Source: Buddleja alternifolia (lineage: Eukaryota > Streptophyta > Magnoliopsida > Lamiales > Scrophulariaceae). Taken from it: 64,000 nt of DNA. The stretch lies in contig CM033393.1 in assembly GCA_019426215.1 (NCBI GenBank), positions 7,722,046-7,786,045 on the forward strand. Direction: 5' to 3'. The first letter of the stretch is position 1, and each line of letters starts with the position of its first letter. Below, piece by piece: positions 45,740 through 59,000 of this stretch. Made by a program: the position numbers and the translations under genes. Below the pieces are notes generated by a model. The model did not search any database. It was given only the letters and a program-made list of their open reading frames with translations, and was not told the origin of the DNA.

Positions 45740-46190
45740 ATATCGCCAACTCCCGTGGGAGGATTCCTAAGTACCCCCGTGCCTATATTGAAGTTCTATT
45801 TCGAGATAAAGTCAGCCGCTATATTTGTTTCTCTCCAAATTAATGTGCAAATCTGCAAGTGCTATGGAGGATCGAAAGATTTTCTGATATGTGTAATAAT
45901 CCTGAAGTGATGGTGGGAAAATGATGCATTTTGGCTACTCCCAACAACTTCTTGGGAATCTGACTCAATCGATGATATTGTTCTTGTCTAGAGCTCTTGC
46001 CAAATTGATGCCTCTAAGAATAGCCACAAACTCAACCCTAATATCGTGTCTGGGTCACTCAAACCATGAAATAGTCTTAGCCAAATGTCGCGGTCATCTT
46101 TGATCAGACCTCCACGCCAGCCTTAGTGAGTCGTTGATTATTATTAGTGCTCATTCATGCGTCGACATTCACCTTCCATTGTCCCTAATC
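45740..46190 (-). pseudogene. LINE RNase H fragment
   Basis: On the minus strand KVNVDAS, GGLIKDDRDIW and IESDSQEVVGSS appear in the order expected for the RNase H at the end of a plant L1 ORF2, separated by stops. The flanks 45,575-45,635 and 46,200-46,255 resemble each other (GTGAGACTCT...TTTTTGGTAT), so a duplication surrounds the fragment. Confidence 0.55.
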
Positions 46191-46264
46191 CACGTCTACA
46201 GTGATGTGAGACTCTCTTCAGAGATTTTTGGTATTCTGGAAGGGTTGGAATTTTAAGTTTATAT

Positions 46265-48316
46265 TTACACTTGATTAAAAGTAGTATCTCATAACTTTGG
46301 ATAACCATATTTGACTTTTCATGTACACACATATTTTTTCAACTCTAAACTTTAATTTAGTAACTCATTTTAAACATTAATTTCCCTCTCATGCAAAAAA
46401 TTGATTTTTGAGTAATTATTTATTTTATTTTTTTGAATGCTTCAGTTACATAATACATGTCATGAATATCAAATTGTGACAAATTACAACCACTAAACTA
46501 TTACAAATATCTAACAACTGCTAAGAAGGTAGAGAAAAATCCATACCCTTTTGGTGGGAGTTGAACCCAAGACCTCTAATATCTTGGGGTCTCAGCTTTG
46601 CAAGTAAAACTAGGCTTAATCGGCAATTTTTGAGTAATTAATAGTTAATACACTAGGGTCATCTAATCTCGTATTAGATTAACAAATTTATATTTTATAC
46701 AGGCTAAACCTCAAATGGTAATTAACCAATTTTTCCAACAATAACAAATCAAACATAAGGACAATCATCTGGGATTTCATTAAACTTATTATAATTTTGG
46801 TAACAATGTGAGGTCGTAAAGGAGTTAGCTTTATTTAATACAATAATGAACATTTGGAAGTTTCAAAACTTAAAACCCAAAAAGTTATGCCTGTATATCT
46901 ATATGAAACTAAATCTTGTTTGCGTCTTTGTGATTTGTCTCGCCTCGACAGGTAAAATCTATGATAGACCAAGTTCAATTATTCTAGTGTCTATCTCTCT
47001 CTCATAATAATTTATAATATGTGTGATATCGATACACAGTTATCTGAAAGAGATAAATAATGAATACACACTTGAATCATTGAACTCGATCTGACATAGA
47101 ATTACCAAACAACAACTAGCAAACCCATTAACTTATTAGATGTTAAGCTTTTATATAAACTATAAAATAAGAATCAACAATTTATGAGCTTAAGAATAAG
47201 GAAGCTCAACTTATTTATTAAGATAGATTAACTATTTTTGTTCATCAAATTTGCAAAAAGATACATTTATTAAACTCTTAGAATTTATTTCACTTAAGTA
47301 GTTAAAATATTTGTTGTATTGCTTAAACTGGCTCTACAAAATCATGTCGAGGCGAATTAGGAAAAATTGAATAGGAACGAAAAATATGAAGAAATAAAAG
47401 GGTATCGAATTCGATTTATTTATATGGTATGTGAACCGAATCCTGTCTATTTCAACTTCAAATTTCTGTTCTTTCAAACCAACTAATTTAACTTTTCATG
47501 TATGAAGTATTAACATTCTTCTTGAAGGGGAAATAAAAAAAGAAAATAGAATTTTCACTTAGTTACTTTATTTAAGAATTTAAGAAACTCTACCAATCTA
47601 TAAAATAGATGGGGTCGATCTCCTTAAGATATATAAATGTATCTATTACTTTTAGGACCTTCAATCATGTTGAGCGAGTCAAGCCTGCTTAGGCTCACAT
47701 TTGGCTTGACACTAAAAGCTTTGTACTCAACGCTTGAGTTTGACTTGACGAGCTTCAAGTCGAGCCCGAATTTGCTTGAATTTGAATTTTACTACAATTA
47801 TTAAGATATATCTACCGTAAAAATAAATAACCTAACCATTTCGAAGCACTTCAAAATCTTCAAAAATCAAGTTATACTCGTATTAAAATTCCCGAAAATT
47901 AACTTCTGAAAGTCAAAACATCAAATATTAGTCTATATTGCTTCTGTATTGGAGAACACTTAGAACTAAAACACACTTGATTTATTTATGTTTTTTTAAT
48001 TTGAACTATGCATATTGTCCTTGAAATTATGAATTTGTTTTTATGAATTATGAGTGTATTTAAATGTAGCCGAATAGCATCAACATTCATTTTGAAATGG
48101 GCCATTACCATTCCACGAAATAATTAAATGATTCAAATACGATGTGGGCACGGGCATATTAACCCCTACGGTTTTGGGCCTATGATTTAATGGTACCCAA
48201 TTTCCTGTCAAATTAAAGTCCTGAACAATTTCTTTTATTTTTATTCTTTTTTTCCCCCTCTCATAAGCAACCAATTTGATGCGGCATGTAATTTCTATGA
48301 GTTTGTTAGATTGAAC
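46265..48316. other. AT-rich intergenic stretch
   Basis: I see no gene. A tRNA-like piece (B box GGGTTCAACTCCC on the minus strand, 46,540-46,630) may be an old SINE. CGCCTCGACA near 46,943 and its inverse near 47,345 could be the ends of a MITE. Sequence near 47,670-47,790 is rich in CTTGA/TCAAG words typical of another repeat. Confidence 0.3.
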
Positions 48317-48324
48317 CTTATTTA

Positions 48325-48585
48325 GAGGATGTTTGGCTAAACTTATAAGTTCCTCTAAATATCTTATAAGATGTTTTAGAGCTTATAAGCTCTATAAATT
48401 TATTTGGTAAATAAAAAAAAAAAAACAGCTTATATGACAAAAAAATAAGCTGTTTGGATCTTATAAGCTGTTTTTAAAAAAGTAACTCATCCCCACCTTT
48501 TTTTAAACATCTTATAAGCTTTTAAAACATCTTTTAAGATGTAGGAGCTTATAAAATGTTTTGGATAAGCTTAGCCAAACACCCT
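48325..48585. mobile_element. hAT-like MITE (foldback)
   Basis: The ends GAGGATGTTTGGCTAAACTTATAAG and CTTAGCCAAACACCCT are inverted repeats, and the inside is built of CTTATAAG palindromes. The 8-bp flanks CTTATTTA (48,317-48,324) and CTTAGTTA (48,586-48,593) differ at one base. Confidence 0.75.
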
Positions 48586-48593
48586 CTTAGTTA

Positions 48594-49053
48594 AAAACAC
48601 GATGACAATAGTTTGGCATTTAATATGTATTTATATATTATGAAACTTATGATTGAAAAATTGCTCAAAAATTTGGAATAGAAAATTAACTATATTCGTC
48701 AAATAATAATAGTTTTCTGAATAATTAACTATTCATCTGTTTAATTGTAGAATTTTCAATTAATATTATTTTAATATAAATTTCAGGTCTTAAATAAAAA
48801 TACTTTTCTTTTTTAGCCAAATAATATAACATTATTTCGTCAAGTATAATACGTGAATACAAGTACTAAGTGGTTCAACTTAAAATAATTGGCATTACTC
48901 CTTAAATTCAGAATGCAAACAAGAAATAAAAGTATTTTTTGATACACGTACTTATTTGGATTTTACGAATGTTATATGAATTTTAACTAATAAATGATTA
49001 AAGTATTCAATATATATATATATATTAAATTTCTTTTTATTAATATATAAAAT
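48594..49053. other. AT-rich intergenic stretch
   Basis: Noncoding, with a short TA run near 49,011-49,025; nothing else recognised. Confidence 0.4.
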
Positions 49054-49062
49054 ATTTATATA

Positions 49063-49332
49063 AAGTAAAGGGGTATGGTTTAGTGGCCACAAGGCTTTCA
49101 GCCGTAAGAATCCACCCGGGTTCGAACTCCAGGAGAAAGGGATGGGGAGAATGGGATGAGAGGTTTACTCCTACATCCTCCCCTGGGGCCTCTGCGCTTA
49201 TTGAGTCCGTCGTCTATGGGTAGCCTAGGACGGATTACCTCCATACGTGATTTGCGGGCTAGTGTTTATGGATAAATTTGCTTTGCTGGGTGATTGACGG
49301 AGATTTATTTTGTGATTTTCAAAAAAAAAAAA
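49063..49332 (+). mobile_element. tRNA-derived SINE
   Basis: An A box (ATGGTTTAGTGGCCACAAGG) and a B box (GGGTTCGAACTCC) stand 30-40 bases apart, and a poly(A) tail closes the element. The target duplication ATTTATATA is perfect (49,054-49,062 and 49,333-49,341). The body differs from the SINE at 38,369, so this is a second family. Confidence 0.8.
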
Positions 49333-49424
49333 ATTTATATATTGCCAAAAACAAAAAAGAAAGAAAAAAAACGATAAAGAAAGTGGGGACTAATAAATAA
49401 GACAACGGCGCCTCATGTAAGATT

Positions 49425-49580
49425 ATGTCAGATCGGATGTATTGGAATTGGTGTACTTAGCACCACATATTTATGGTGGGGTGGGTGGTTCTTGCATAGG
49501 TGTTGGGTGATGAAAACCACCCACCCCACCACAAATATGTGGTGCTAAGTGTACCGGCTCCAATACATCCGATCTGACAT
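49425..49580. repeat. Long near-perfect hairpin upstream of the LMBR1-type gene
   Basis: Arms of 66 bases (49,425-49,490 and 49,515-49,580) are complementary at 60 positions, and every mismatch is a transition. The loop is 24 bases. It starts ATGTCAGATCGGATG. A small perfect hairpin (GATCGGGAG...CTCCCGATC) follows near 49,603. It is probably part of a MITE, about 510 bases ahead of the start codon. Confidence 0.85.
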
Positions 49581-49759
49581 AGAATTGTGAGTAATTTTAT
49601 GGTGGATCGGGAGTGTTGCTCCCGATCTATTTTTCATCACACAAACACTTGGAGTGGGGTGACATACACAGGGAAGGTGGGAGTGAAAAACACCCCACTT
49701 ATTTTAAATCTGTGGTGTAAAATGGATCGGGTTCAATAATCCCGTGTCCACCTTAGAAT

Positions 49760-50092
49760 TTTCCTAGAATTGCCCCAGCGCTTCCGGCCCGGCTATTTTA
49801 CCATCGCCACTCACGTCGCAGCCACCAACACACCAGCCTTCGCACATGAAGCGCGTGTTTTCACCGCCCAACGCACTGAGAAGAACCCCAACGTCAGAAG
49901 AGTTTGGCGCACAATTTCTTTCTTCAACCTCACTCCACCCCTTCCCATCAAAATATATATTCAATATATATATATATAGAAATCTATGTACTTTGGGAAT
50001 CCGATCGATCCATTCTTCAGTTCTTTCTCCCCACCAAAAACATACATACATATATACATACATACAGATTTAGGGGAGGGAAGCGAGACAAG
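49760..50092 (+). promoter_or_regulatory. Probable promoter/5' leader of the LMBR1-type gene
   Basis: The sequence turns from AT-rich repeat to a mixed, C-rich leader before the start codon, ending in CATA repeats. The transcript start cannot be fixed; candidate TATA sequences at 49,950-49,977 may already lie in the leader. Confidence 0.35.
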
Positions 50093-53000
50093 ATGTGGGT
50101 ATTTTATTTGATCTCCCTACCATTAACCCTAGGCATGGTCATTTTGACCCTCAGATACTTCGCCGGCCCAGACGTCCCCAGATACGTCTTTTTTACGGTC
50201 GGATACACTTGGTTTTGCTCTATTTCAATCATCATTCTTGTCCCCGCCGACATTTGGACGGTATATATATCTATATCTATATATGTTCTCTACTTCCCTT
50301 TTCATTCATTCATTTTTCAGCTGAATTGAATTCATCATGTGTTTTGTGCCTAATTAGTTTCAATTTTTAGTTTGATTTCCTCGATGCTGGTATTCTATAA
50401 TTAAGAGGATGTTGTGATTTTCATTTATGGATGGATATGTGAGCTGAAGAAACAATAGAAAAGGGTTTGGGCTAGGTAGGAACATTATTTGGGAGTCGAA
50501 TTGATGCATTTGTAAGACAGTGTGAATTTGGTCTATTCGAATGGTAAGACAGGGCTTTCTTTCCTTGAGGTGCGTGTTGGGTATGCCCTTTGTCACAAAG
50601 TAACTTGACATCAGATGCAAGTTCTCAACAATATGTCGTGAAAACTCAACAAATGTATCTGACAAAGAATTGTAATTATAAATCATTCAAAAATATGATT
50701 TTTTGAGACACAAATTAAATGGAAAAGAAATTGTAAATCAGGAAAGATAGTTACATGTTTAGTTGGTACATTGTAGTTCTTGCTTAGTATTAGGGGTTTG
50801 CACCAGGTGTTTGGATAGTCATCTTGTCTACTAGCGCCCGATTGCATCTTAAGTATTGCGTTGTTTCCTTGCTCTACCAAAATGGTATGACATGGTAAAA
50901 TTGAAGTGTCGGAGCAGCATAGCGGACTAGAATATGTAAGTGGATCCCGGATATTTGAGAGGAGGGTCATGCACTAGTTAGATGCATGCTTGAGAACCAA
51001 ATGGTAAATGATGAGGGTTGTGGATTTAGTTAGATATATGCGTGAGACTAGGAGGCGTAAATTGTGAGGACCATTATGTGTGAAATGAGGGGCTTTATAT
51101 CTAGGAGGTATTAAATAATCTCCAAAACTGGTAGATGCTTGAGGTCAATAAACTTTGGGCTTGAAATGCATCAAGGACTGAAATTCTTGTGTGCTTTTGT
51201 CCTCGCATGTAGTAGAGAGGATCCGGGCCATGGATTATACCTGCCAGTCTCCAATACGTTAACAAACCCAGATGGACTTCCCCTTGACTTGAGTAAAAAA
51301 GTTTGCTCACTATGCAGAAATGTTTGATGTTCTTAACATCCTTCACCTAGTCCAAAAGCCCCATAAAAGTGACTGCTTCAGTAATCTCCATTGATCCTCT
51401 TCCCGAGGCTAGACTTCACAAGTCCAACCATCGCCTTATCATAGTCATAGCCTGCACACACTGGAGACCTGTGGGAGTACTTGAGCAGAGCCAACTTAAT
51501 TTCTACATGTTTGCTTTAATGTCTATGCTCTATAGTGTTTTTATTTATTTTTTCTTTCAATTTTTGGCTGTATTAGCTTTATTTTTGGTTGCATTTTTAG
51601 TTGGTTTTATTGGCCAAACGTGAGATGAGCCAAGGAGCAGGTTAATTGGTCTGCACAGTGCTTAGTAGTAATACTTTTCTCCTACCTAGCTGTGCTTGAG
51701 GTTGGTTGAAAACATTCAAGTTCTCTAAATATCAATTTTGTCTCGAGCTCTACTTTAATTCAGTCTTCTGAAAACCGGACCGGACAGCGAACCGGAAAAG
51801 TGACCGAGTCACGGGTCACCGGTTCAACCGTCGGGTCAACCGGGGTCGAACCGGTGACGTCATAATTATGCAATAAATAATAATTAATATATTATTAAAT
51901 ATATAAAATATGAAAATATGAAAAAAAATATGTATTGCATTTCCTATATTTTGGGGGGCCAATTGCAGATTTTTAGATTTTAAAGGGGTCAATTTCAGAT
52001 TTTTAGAATTTAAAAGATTGAATTTCATTAATTTTCAAAATCGGCCGGTTTAACCAGTTTTGACCGGTTCTGAGCGGTTCTGACCGGTTTTGACCCCGAA
52101 CGTTTTTTTCGCATAACCGGACCGGATAAGTGGCCAGTTCCGGTTTTAACCGGTCGGACCGGCCAGTCCGGTCCAGTTTTCAAAACCATGCTTTAATTAG
52201 ACCAAGTTCCAGTTGATCCAGGTGAGCTGGGATGTTTCCTAAGTGCAGCCTGCTTTTAGAACATAGTTGTGAATCATATGAGCCTTGTCTTTCCTCTCTG
52301 TCCTCTCAATATTCCTTATCAAAAAGTGTTGTAGCCTTTTCTACAAAATAATGTCAACGAGTGTACAAAGTTCCTATGATTTCTGATTTGGTATAATTAC
52401 TTTTGCAATATACTTTAAATTGATCATAATCTCTTTCTTGTGCTGCAGACAATAATTGGTCATGATAGTGGAGGCATATCTTTCTTCTTTAGTTGGTCTT
52501 ACTGGAGTACGTTTCTGCTCACATGGTATGCATTTTTGAGAACTCTGTATCTGTTAATATATAATGGCCTGCATAGTTCAGAAATTCGCTGTATACAATC
52601 ATATTTTCTTCTCTGGATTTTGTCCTTTTTAAACCTATTTCTGCATTTGATGATATTGAAATGTGTTGATTGTAGTTTGTCTGCACGCTTTGGCTGGGAA
52701 AAACTTTTATCATTTATATAAATATCTATGGGATTAATAAGAATCACTGGTGCTCTCAACATGAGAGGAGTGTTTTTGCCTGTTTTAAGGAGAGGGAAAT
52801 ATTAAGGTTATTGTCGGTTCATTTAAGTAAAGAATTTCGAGTTGAGGATTTCAATTGACTTTGGGTAAATTTCAAATCCATCATAATAATTGATAAAATA
52901 GCTAAAAATGGTTTCTGAAGGATTTGAAATCCATAATAACTCATGATTATCTAAACAAGCTTAGTGGATTTATTATCACGGATTTAAAATTTTGAACTCC

Positions 53001-56000
53001 AAAATTCTTCAATCCGACCACGCCGCAAGATCAATAAACATTTCAATTTGGTTATAGGATTCCCTATGGAGAGCTACGTGGTCATTAACCGTATGTGAAT
53101 CTAGTGTTTTTGCCCACTCTTTTCCTTATTTAGGTTCGTTTTCCGTGAAAGAGATTATTGCTTGAGGTTCAATTTGATTTAGAGGAATGGAGTCCAAAAA
53201 TTATTTGTCCTTCGATATCCTATTTTGTTTTGTAATTGTTATCTTCAAGGAAACATATACTTAGAAAAACATCTCTTTTCTTTACATGTGCTCAAAAAAC
53301 ATTATTCTTGTAGATGTGTTGTATATTTTGAGTGCCTTTGATTGCTTTATTTCTTCTTATTAATGACTTCAATTCATGTAAAGTATGGAAGTAGAAATAT
53401 ATACCCTCAGCGTGCTACTTAACAATTTTTAACACATTTTGAAGTTTTTCGAATTATTCATGATTCTATGGGGCATATCTACTGCGAAGGAAGGGAGCGA
53501 TATTAGGGTAGGGGAGGTCATTGCTGTCTCGATAAACTGAAACTTTCTTATGGGATCTCTCTAGCTTATTATGAGTCTACATGCTAGGGGTTCTGTTCAT
53601 TTATATTGCTTCCGATTGCTCAGTAAATATTTCCAATGGAAAGAGTTATTTCGAGATACTCGTTCTATGTTTTATCTCCTTCTGCAGGCTTGCTGTGCCC
53701 CTCATACAGGGTTACGAAGACGCTGGGGACTTTACGATGATGGAAAGATTAAAGACTAGCATACGTGTAAACTTGGTCTTCTATTTAATTGTAGGATCCA
53801 TTGGTCTTTTCGGACTCATTATCCTCATCACAACGCACAAAAATTGGTTAGTTTCATCGTCTCTTGACACTTGTTTCTCTTCATTCTGCTTCTACTTTCT
53901 CCAGTTCATAGGTGCCTGGATAGCCCGAGCTTGCTTTAGATCTATGAATGAAAAGTATACTTCTTCAGGAAAATTGACTAAATATGCCTCTTTTCATAGT
54001 AGTCTCTAAGTTAGGTATATATTTCTGGACTCTGTGAACTTGTTACATCTATGTGATGTGGTCATAACTCAACTAGTGGTTCAGAATTTGCATTGTAAAA
54101 AAAGTATTTTTCTTAAACGTCAAAGCTGCAGGTCTTATCCTATTTGAGTTCAAGAGTTGATTGCGGAGCTTAAAATCTTACTTTGTTCCCTGATATGGAT
54201 AAAAGTATGGGTGTAGCTCTTACATACATCGTTTTTCCGTGTTAGCTGCAGTCTGAGGGTAAATTTTAAAGAATTTGGGTTCTCCTCCTTCGCTCATGAT
54301 TATGTTCAATGCTTTTAATTTGTGATATTGTATAATTTTTATGGCATCTTTTCCTACAATAGATCATCAGACTCAGGACTAACTGAATCAGATAGTGATT
54401 TTTCATTATGAGCAACGTGAACTAGATATTATTTTTTGAGAACTGTTAGTTGATAGGATACTGTACTGAGCATAATTATGGGAAAACATGCTTTCACTTG
54501 TTTGAACTTGAATTTTCATTTTTGTTTCCTCTTTTTTCTCTTGTAGGATTGGAAGTACAGGCATATTGGGTTTTGCAATGGCATGCTCAAATACATTTGG
54601 ACTTGTGACTGGGACATTTCTTCTTGGTTTTGGTTTGAGTGAGATACCAAAAAGCATTTGGAGAAATGCTGACTGGACCACTCGTCAAAAGGTTCTGTCG
54701 CACAAGATATCGAAAACGGCTTTGAAACTTGATGATGCTCACCAAGAGTTATCAAATGCCATAGTGGTTAGTTGTTTATGCTGATGTGCATATAATCATC
54801 GTGCTTCTTTTATGTGAACAATTGTGTTGCTGGGACATTTGAATTTCCTTGTGCTCTTATCCTGGACATACTCAATGTACTTGAAATCCTTAATGTCTTG
54901 ACCCTAAACTCCTAAGTCAACTTGGAAAGATAAGAGCGATGAATGTTTTGAAAGATTGCCACAGTCCCTCGTTAAAAATGATTTTGGTGCAAAGTTTACC
55001 TTGTATTTCCCACCTGTTTTTGATTGATTTCAAGTAATCAAGTTCCACAATAATTTTCTTATCTCATTCTTTTTGCTTTTTTTTTTCCTGGACTTATTAC
55101 TCAACTTACTAAATGAGCTTCTGAATTAAAAGCATGGTTAGATCATTTTTTGGTATTTAATCAGAAAAAAATAGTCTAATGAAGCAGGTATTAACGGCGG
55201 ATTCATTTGTTGCTTTCCCCTTATTTCCGTAAACCATTTATCCCATAGTGGGAATGCTTTTCATTCTATTTGGTTTTCATCTTTCAAGGATGACTTGAGG
55301 AGCATTTCTCTGACATAGCACATCCACTTTCTTCGCTTTATTAGACCTTGCTTTACACTAAAGAATATGAGAAAAAGACAAGGAGATAAGCAAAGGAGTA
55401 GGGGATAGAGTTAAGAAGTGAGGATGTTTACTATTTATGAGTCATAGAGTTGGAAAGGAAATTGTTGGCAGCCTTTGGATCCGAAACTAGCTCTCGGAAT
55501 CTTATTGTAGGGCAAGTTTCATTTGATAAATTCTTCATGATCTTAACAGTTGCACTCTCCATGGCTGTTCACCATCTTATTCATTTCTTATTAGCCTATA
55601 ATGACTTGAGGAGTTCTACACTTGTATATCACTTTTACTAACATAAAAATGTGTTCCTTTTGGGATAAAATAGTGTTGCTTCAAAACTAGGGTTCTTAAA
55701 TATATTATGCCAAATATTTGTCAGAGTCGATAAATTCTTGGTATATGATTGGATTTTTATCTACCCCCCTTGCATATTTATGATTACAGGTTTGTGGAAC
55801 TTAATATTTCTGGTGTTTCTTTTTCATTTGCAAATACACCCAACCCCATGTATAAGAACATATGATAAAAATTTAGATAATTGCCTATGCATTGAGCATT
55901 CTTTAATGTGTTGCTGACCTCTCATCCTTCTTTCATTTCTTTTTAACTTGGCTTTTTTTCCATTGCATTCTATTAGGTTGCTCAGGCAACGTCAAAACAG

Positions 56001-59000
56001 ATGTCCAAGCGTGATCCGCTGAGACCTCATATGGATGTCATTGACAATATGTTAGTTCACATGGTACTTCTTTGTCTTGTACAGTTTCACATAGTGAAGT
56101 CATTTCATGTGGTTATATATTATATGAATTTTAATTTGATTTTCTACGTTCAGTTCAAAGAAGATCCTTCGTTCAAGCCGCAAGGGGGTCAGTTGGGAGA
56201 AAATGACATGGACTATGATACAGACGAGAAATCAATGGCAACACTAAAGCGTCATCTTCGAGGAGCTCGAGAGGAGTATTACAGATGCAAAAGGTGAAGT
56301 TATGATGTTCTATATATTTTGAACTCATGAATAAATTAATTCCATCCCTAGAATGCACTTCTCCATATATTTGTGTGAGCTTCCGTTGATTGTTTGTCAT
56401 TGTATTATCTGCGTTTCCTTTTTGTTTTTAATTATGTTAGCTTAATATATTCTTTTTCTTTTTCAAGATGTTTTTTTTTTTTGTATTTCTTACACTTGAG
56501 TCCTGAGGATTTTATACTGGTGTTGTTGATGATTGTTCATACTCATCTGCTTGATACCCCAAGTAGCTTAATTGTTTGAAAATTAAATTGCTAGCAGACT
56601 CTAAATCTCTTTACTGTTATTTGTTTTGCAGTGAGTACATGACTTATGTTACAGAGGCTCTTGAACTAGAAGATACAATAAAGAATTTTGAAAGACGCAG
56701 TATAACTGGATGGTTTGCGACTTCCCATCTTAGTTTTACATAATAATCGATTTTGTTCCTCATCTAAAAGCATTGTTCAACCAATATGCTACATGGATGT
56801 GATATTTGTCACCTTTTCACCTTATTGACATCTAACTGGAAGTCCGGAACATGAATCTGGTCAATGTGATTAAACTTTGTTTTAAGGATGAGTTCATGAC
56901 GAATTTGTGAAAGGTTTAAATAGTACAAAGTGTCATCATTATAGAGCCCACAATCAGATTAACCAAATCGTTTTCCAGTTTATACTGATTACATTAACCT
57001 GATGATAATTGGAGTCCTGAAATATGCATCAGGGCATATTGTTTGAATACTTCAGCTGGTGGCGTGCATATGTTTAAAACAGTTACTTCAGTTTTTGCGG
57101 CTTCTGCTTTGAAAAAAAATGTTCAGGTAGACTACTTTGTTTGAATTGGAAATTAAGTTGCCTTCAGTAATAACTTTTTGTTTCTTAGGTTAGGTCTCCA
57201 CCTGAGCAACAAGCTCAAACACAGGTGGTTGCTTCATATAAACTATCTTTCGTAAATCTTCATGTAAGAAGGCATTTTTGATGTCTAACTGATATAATGG
57301 CAAATCATGAGTAGCAACCACAGACATGAATAGACGAATAGATGTCAATTTGGCCACGGGGAAAAAGGTCATAGTAATCCTCATCATAAGTAAGAGTTGC
57401 TTTTAGAGCAAGGTGTTCTGCTGTAGAACAAGGTGTGCTTTAAGTCTAGCCACATAGCCATCGGGATTTACTTGAATTGCAAAAACCCATTTATATTATA
57501 GCCTTCTTACCTGCAAGTAAGCTTACGGAATTACAAGTACCATTAACATCTAAAACATTCATCTGCCCTATCATTGCCGCACACCAACCAGTACGAGACG
57601 AGGCTTCATAAACAGTTTTAGGAAGAGAGACAGAATCAAGAGAGGCAACAAAAGAGAACGAAGAAGATGATAGACAATCATATGAAACAAAAGAGGACAT
57701 TGGATACATGCATTGTCATTTACCTTTTTGAAGAGCAATAGGAAGATCACTGGCACTGTCTGATGGATAAATGGCTAAGAAGAAACTGGTGCTGGACATG
57801 TAATAAGAGGATCCTGTCGTTTGTAGTAGACATGTCGAATAGTTGGAGGAGCCACATGCGGTGCTGGAGGAGCAACACTTGGTGTAGGAATAACAGTCAC
57901 CGACTGGTAGGTGATTTGGTAAACTAACAAATTGTCATTCTCCCCCTTCTTGTCAATAGGATTAGAAGAATCAGGAAAGAGCGGACAATGTTCCATGAAG
58001 GTGACATTAGCAGACACGAGAACTTGTTATGTTGGTCCCAAGTGGCATACGAAAGGGTCTAGAAAGAGGGGGTTGAATAGATCCTGAAGTCTTTTTCGAC
58101 TTCAAAAAATTCGTATTAAAAAGGTTTTTGGACGCTTGAAAAGTAGACGCTTGAAGTGTCTAACACTTGACTTAAGCGTTCACTTAAAATATAGGCGCTT
58201 TGGTGAAGCGTCTAACGAAGACTGTTTTTAGAAAGTTAACTTAGATTTCAAGACTTGAATACTACAACCAAATAGGTTTGAGCGTTCACTTCTTTGATCA
58301 GTGTTAGCACAGCGGAATGATTTTTGGAGTCTTCTCTTTTAAAGCTTTAGCGTCACAGAAAGTGTATTTAGTTGCTTAGCGTTTGATTAAGTTTTACTTT
58401 ATCAGATAATGATATGACAATATGAATGCTGAAAGTAAAGTAAAGAACAATATTTGTAAGGTTCGTTGGGTGGTGTAATCCCAACTATGTCCTTCTTCTC
58501 CTCGAACACTTGGAGGCAATCCACTAAAATGATTCTCAAAGAATCACACAGAGTCTTTTACAAATTAGGGAGAGATGGATGTCGATGACTTGAGCTCCTT
58601 GATCACACAGATTTCTGCTTCAAATCACTTCAATCCCCTTGCTTCTTTCACCTAGAAATATGGCAAGTATCCAACTTCGACTTCACATAGATCGCGAGGC
58701 TTGGATAGGGGTTTTTCTAAACGGTTTGTTTGATTTTGATAAAGTTCAAACAACTAGGAATATCTCAGTAGTAATGTGGGTTTCTCTGAAAAGAGTGTTT
58801 GAGATATTGGTTGACTGTCTCAAGATTTGAAGAAAAGCAAAGAGAATATTTTCTTGAAAGTTTTGGCTTTTCTGAGATTGTAAGGAATGAGACTTCAATG
58901 CAACGGCAATTCGATTTGATAATTGTTCTCTGTGTTTTGCTTGTTGTTGAAGTCCTATTTATAGGCATTCTTGGAAAAAGTGTCTGTTTGACACATGCAC

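Noticed and set aside
46540..46630. Functional tRNA gene
   Set aside because: Only a B-box-like sequence is convincing. No cloverleaf with matching acceptor stem could be drawn, so an old SINE is more likely.
49904..50092. In-frame extension of the LMBR1-type protein upstream of its first ATG
   Set aside because: The upstream frame is open but has no ATG, and its translation is low-complexity Tyr/Ile repeats from CATA/TATA runs. The MWVFYL start fits the family.
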